A DNA stretch of 64,000 nt from Cryptomeria japonica (taxonomy: Eukaryota; Streptophyta; Pinopsida; Cupressales; Cupressaceae), in the NCBI RefSeq assembly GCF_030272615.1, contig NC_081411.1, positions 829,702,160 through 829,766,159 of the forward strand. Reading direction: 5' to 3'. The notes under the pieces are model-generated. The model had not been told where the DNA came from and searched no databases. It was given only the letters and a program-made list of their open reading frames with translations. A program made the translations under genes and the position numbers. Shown one piece after another: positions 59,532 to 64,000 of this stretch (its first letter is position 1; the number at the start of each line of letters is the position of its first letter).

Positions 59532-62088
59532 TCAGTGAGTAGAAGATAGGGGTAGGACCCCTAACTTACTTTTGAGATATTCAAAAGTGTCCCTTGGTAG
59601 TGGCTTGATGAAGATATCTACTATTTGTTCCTTTGTGCTAACATACTCCAACACCACTTTCTTCTCTTGAGCTTCTTCTCTAAGATAGTGATATTTGATA
59701 GATATGTGCTTTGTCTTAGAGTGCATAACAAGATTCTTTGAAATATTAATGGCACTAGTATTGTCATAGAATATAGTTACTGGCTCGGTAACTTTCTCAT
59801 TTATACCTTCCAACAATTGTTTGATCCATGCAATGTTGATACAATTCAATGCTGCAACAACGTATTCAGCTTCTGCTATTGACTGTGAAACACATCCTTG
59901 TTTCTTGCTAAGCCAACTCACTAGTCTTTCTCCTAAAAAGAAAGCTCCTCCACTTGAACCTTTTTTGTCATCAATGTTGCTTGCCCAATCAGCATCAGTA
60001 TAAACTTTTAAATCAAAATCATTTCCTTTCTAATAGACTAAGCCATAATCCTCTATCCCTTTCAAGTATCTAAAAATTCTTTTGATTGCTGTCATGTGTG
60101 TTTCCTTAGGATCTGCAGAGAATCTTGCAACTATACCTACTGCATGTGCTATGTCTGGTCTATTGTGAACAACATATTGAATTTTTTGAATCATGGATCG
60201 GTAAAGTGTCTCATCAATAGATGCAAATTCATCATTCTTTGATAATTTATAGTTAGTAGTCATAGGAGTACTTACTGGTTTTGAATCCTCCATTCCAAAT
60301 TTCTTCAAGATTTCCTTTATGTACTTGGATTGAGTAATGAAAATCTCATTTTTCATTTACAGTATTTGTAAACCTATAAAATACTTTATCTCACTGATTA
60401 ATGACATCTCAAATTCTTTGCTCATTTCATTCCAAAGTTCTTGCATAAAGAGTCATTTCCACAAAATATAATATCATCAACAAATATCGCTGACATCAGT
60501 ATTCCATTTTCATCATTCTTCATGTACATATTGCTATTCTCACTTGTCCTTATAAAACCAATCTTAATCAAATAAGAGTGCAATCTTTCATATCATGCTC
60601 TAGGTGCTTGTTTCAGACTATATAAAGCTTTGTTCAATTTACAGACCTCATCTTTATTATTGTCTTCAACAAATCCTTCAGGTTGTTCAATAAAAACTTC
60701 TTGTTCTAATATTCCATTCAGAAATGCAGATTTGACATCCATTTGATATACCTTGAAATTTTTGAAAGCAGCATATGCCAACAATTCTCTTACTCCTTCA
60801 AGTCTAGCAATAGGTGCAAAAGTTTCACCATAATCAATTCCTTCTTCTTGAGCATAACCTTTGCAAACTAGTCTTGCTTTGTTTCAAATGACCTCTCCTT
60901 TTTCATTTAGCTTGTTTCTGAAAATCCACTTTGTACTGATTACATTTTTGTACTTTGGTCTTGGGATTAGTGTCCATGTGTCATTCTTCTTGATTTGATC
61001 AATCTCTTATGTCATCACTAGATCATCCTTATCTCCTATAATCTGACTTGGTGCATGATATCTTCTGACATACTTGGCTAATACAGGCTTGGTAGGCTCT
61101 GTATGATCTTCTTCATCACTCGGTAACTGGATATTCTCTTCATTTTCTTCAACAATTTTCTCGGTATGACTTGTCGGTTGAACATAGACAAATTCATCAT
61201 AGGCTTCTGGTTCTTTGGAATTTCCTTCATCATTTCTTTCTGCAAATTCATCAATTTTCACATTTGCACTTTCTACTATTTTGTTAGATGATTTGATCAA
61301 ACATTTAAATGCTTGGCTTCTAGAAGAATAACCTAGAAATGTTCCTTCTTCACTTTTCTGATCAAACTTGCCATTTCTATCATCTTGTGAACATAGCATC
61401 TACTTCCAAAGATCTTAAAATAACTTACATTAGGTTTCTTATCATACCAGATTTCATATGGTGTCTTCAAAGTACCTTTCTTCAATTGTACTTGGTTCAA
61501 GGTGTAAACTACTGTGCTTATTGCTTCTCTCCAAAATGCTTGTGACACTTTCTTTTCAATCATCGGTGTTCTAGCACAATCCACAATATATCTATTTCTT
61601 CTCTCAGCTTTTCCATTCTGTTGTGGAGTTCTCGGTGCAGAGACTTGTCTTTTAATACCTCTATCTGATCTAAGACATTTCAATTGTCTTCCTGTCTCAT
61701 TTTCAACTCTTGCCTTGTACCATTTAAATATTTGAAAAGCTTCTAATTTTTCTTTTAAAAACATTACCGACATCATCCTTGAATAGTCATCCACAAATAA
61801 TATGAAATATTTATCACCATAATAACTTTGAACTTTCATAGGACCACAAAGATCAGTGTGCACTAGATCTAAAATTCCCTTAGAAGTGTAAGACTTACTT
61901 GTAAATCTTGATCTCATCATCTTACCCATCTGGCATCCTCAGCACATAGCATTCTCAGGTTTTTCAAGACTCGGTAGACCTCTTACTCGGTGCTTCTTAC
62001 TTATTTTGATCAGATTATCAAAATTTACATGACACAACCTTTTATGCCATAACCAGGTATCGTCTAACTTTGCATACAAACACTTATT
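59532..62088 (-). pseudogene. Copia pol remnant: integrase, RT, RNase H
   Basis: On the minus strand integrase (62040-61333) keeps H-T-D-L-C-G-P, V-D-D-Y-S-R and Q-Q-N-G-K-A-E, with the catalytic Glu present. About 16 residues after L-R-S-D-R-G are missing relative to the plus copy. A one-base loss near 61385 shifts frame. RT continues in 61399-61007 and 60784-60593, and after a second shift in 60356-60030. The F-V-D-D box, near 60475, is intact. RNase H (59921-59532) has I-A-E-A-E-Y, D-N-T-S-A and K-P-L-P. The breaks differ from those in the plus copy. Confidence 0.9.
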
Positions 62089-63567
62089 TCAAGTTGAGTC
62101 AAGGTGAAATGTGTTACCTTTTGTTTGTGTCCCAGTAGCAGCTAACTTTCCATTCCTATCATGAACTTTGACAATTCCTTTCTGAAATTCTATTTTGTAA
62201 CCTGTGTTGTTTAGCTGTGTTACACTCAACAAATTGTATTTCAAACCTTCAACCCAATAAACATCATTGCATCTTGCATTTTCAAGAAGTGTTATAGATC
62301 CTTTACCTTTCACCAAACATGGTGCATCATTACCAAATCTAACATAGCCTCCATCATAATCTTCTAACATAATAAACTTGTGTTTATCTCCTGTCATATG
62401 ATGTGAGCATCCACTATCTATGATCCAAGAATCATTAGTGTTTATGTGAGATATTAGGGCTTTTTCTTCATACCTTTTTTCATCTGATCCATCTTTGATA
62501 GCCACATAAACTACTTCCTCTGGATCAGTCTCATCTAATTTATCATCATTAGATTCCTCATCAGCTATTAAGCATGTCTTTCTATCTCTTCTTCTGAAGT
62601 CTCGGTGTCCTGTATAATGATTATCTTTCTGTCTGTCATCTTGGTAATCTCTCTTTTTAGTAGAATCTTTGTCAGGATAGTTAGAATCCATATGTCCTAT
62701 CTTATCACAATTGAAACATTTCAAAGGTAGTTTTCCTTTATACTTACCTGTGCTTCTCGGTAACCTTTTGGCTAATAGTGCTTCAAACTCTTCCTGCTTT
62801 CTGATTTCCTCATACAGTTTGTGTACTTCTTCCATGTTCTTATGAAATCTTTTACTTTCTCCACTATGATCTCCTTCAGAGTACTTATACTTTCTTTCAT
62901 TGTAATCATTAGATTCATCAAGATGAAAAGATCTAAATGCAGATTCAACTTTATTTGTCGAAGATCCACTATTATCAAAGTTACTTAACTTAAATGCATG
63001 TAGCTTACCAATAGTAGCATCTAAAGAAAATAGCATATTAGGTACAGACCTCAATTCATTGATTGCAGAGACTCGGATTGCATAAGCTAGTAGAAGGGTT
63101 CTCAACATCTTACTTGTTATATCCTTTTGTTCAATAGTTCCACCTGCTCCTTTGATTTGATTGACAATCTCCTTTAGTCTTGTACTGTACTGAGTTATGT
63201 TTTCACCTTCATTCATCCCCATAGATTCAATTTGTCATCTTAGACTATCTACTTTTGCTCTTTGAACATGTTCATCTCCTCCATATACTTATATGAGCTT
63301 ATGCCACATTGCCTTTGCATCATTGCAGCCTTCTAGATCATTAAACTCTGAATCAGTCAATGGAGATGTTATTTCAATCATTGCTTGAATATGTTCTTGC
63401 CTTGCCTTTATCTCTTCCATAGTCAATGGATAGGTGCTCGGTGTAACAAAATCATTCTCCATATAGTATATAGCATATTCTCCAACTCTTGATAGGTGCA
63501 ACTTCATTCTTTTTTGCCATGTAGAGAAACTTGACTTGTTCAGCTTCGGTGCATCCCTCTTATACAT
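62089..63567 (-). pseudogene. Copia gag-protease with two stops
   Basis: On the minus strand one frame covers 63567 to 62089. It starts M-Y-K-R-D-A-P-K-L-N and is broken only by a TAA near 63288 and a TGA near 63237. It includes the gag domain, a C-F-N-C-D-K-I-G-H-M knuckle whose last ligand is changed (S-N-Y-P), and the protease motif W-I-I-D-S-G-C-S-H-H-M. It ends at a TGA after F-H-L-D-S-T, and the integrase region continues in the same frame. This is the best-preserved gag in the window. Confidence 0.92.
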
Positions 63568-63617
63568 CTTTGGATCTTTAACTCAAGTGCCTTTAAAATT
63601 TTCTTCTGGAGACCAAT

Positions 63618-63631
63618 GCTCTGATACCAAT
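63618..63631 (-). promoter_or_regulatory. Primer-binding site, initiator tRNA-Met type
   Basis: ATTGGTATCAGAGC on the minus strand lies next to the LTR that starts at 63632. Confidence 0.92.
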
Positions 63632-64000
63632 TGATAGTTCTGATACTTAATATAAGTATAGATCCAATAACCAACAATATGAGAGGGGGGGTGAATCATA
63701 CAAACTCAATCTTCCATAAAAACATCAAATTCAACCTCGGTAACATATATTTTAGTAATATAACCAAAATTGTCAAACATGCAAACTCAAAAGCATATAA
63801 ACATTATAAACCTCATAACATGAGATTTAACGTGGAAACCCAAATAGGGAAAAACCACTATGGAATTTCAGACCCACTAAGAAATATGCTCTTCTAGAGT
63901 ATGCTCGGTTAAAAGCAAATCCTATTAAAGATTACAAACACATTGCTAGATGTGACTCGGTTAAGAGATTTCCCTCAGATCTGTTAGGATCTTCACCTTG
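63632..64000 (-). repeat. 5' LTR of the minus Copia (partial)
   Basis: The first 369 bases from the inner end match 57605-57975. The sequence leaves the window before its outer end. Confidence 0.93.

Larger units (their letters stand above)
57605..64000 (-). mobile_element. Ty1/Copia element, minus copy of the tail-to-tail pair, cut by the window end
   Basis: This is the same family as 48552-57492 in reverse orientation. From the right it runs: 5' LTR (from beyond 64000 to 63632), tRNA-Met primer site, gag-protease, integrase, RT, RNase H, polypurine tract and 3' LTR (59127-57605). It lacks the solo LTR in gag, so the gag region is continuous. Two frameshifts, several stops and a 48-bp loss in integrase make it inactive. 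The target duplication cannot be checked because the far end is outside the window; AATCT (57600-57604) is the near-side candidate. Confidence 0.94.

Overview
This is nuclear DNA from a plant, most likely a gymnosperm (conifer). The evidence is a TPS-d-like terpene synthase gene with a class II exon layout, dense nesting of LTR retrotransposons, AT-rich spacers, and Copia primer sites complementary to initiator tRNA-Met. I see no intact cellular gene, no tRNA or rRNA gene and no bacterial feature. Almost everything is transposon. The only host-type coding sequence is a decayed terpene synthase cluster.

Layout. (1) 330-8138 (+): a complete Ty3/Gypsy-type element with LTRs, a 5-bp target duplication and only a gag/protease-like ORF; reverse transcriptase and integrase are missing (TR-GAG type). 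(2) 8400-12168 (-): a truncated Copia element (5' LTR plus gag remnant). (3) 12351-19003 (-): a full-length decayed Copia with target duplication TGATA. (4) 19755-23970 (+): a 5'-truncated Copia whose RT region holds a solo LTR (20829-21716). (5) 24278-35688: an 11.4-kb DNA transposon with imperfect terminal inverted repeats, a CTTA target duplication, GC-rich palindrome clusters near both ends and two convergent genes. The plus-strand gene encodes a roughly 967-codon DDE-like transposase with three TGA stops. The minus-strand gene has many exons, and its last exons lie in an exact 174-bp exon-plus-intron tandem array. I cannot assign this transposon to a named superfamily. (6) 35693-37468: the 3' end and LTR of a second, diverged Gypsy-type family. 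(7) 38481-44988: three terpene synthase relics in the same orientation. They are a last-exon fragment, a nine-exon gene (40027-43407) broken by only two stop codons, and a partial duplicate. (8) 45006-47700: remnant of another LTR element with unfamiliar ORFs. (9) 48552-57492 (+) and 57605 to beyond the window end (-): two copies of one Copia family, tail to tail, 112 bp apart. The plus copy carries in its gag a solo LTR of the same family as element (1).

Nested order of events: Copia (9, plus copy) inserted before the Gypsy-type element that left the solo LTR at 50392-51600. The DNA transposon landed inside a diverged tandem repeat whose sister copies show the empty site. Coordinates of LTRs, target duplications and splice sites were read by eye. 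Percent identities and ages were not computed.
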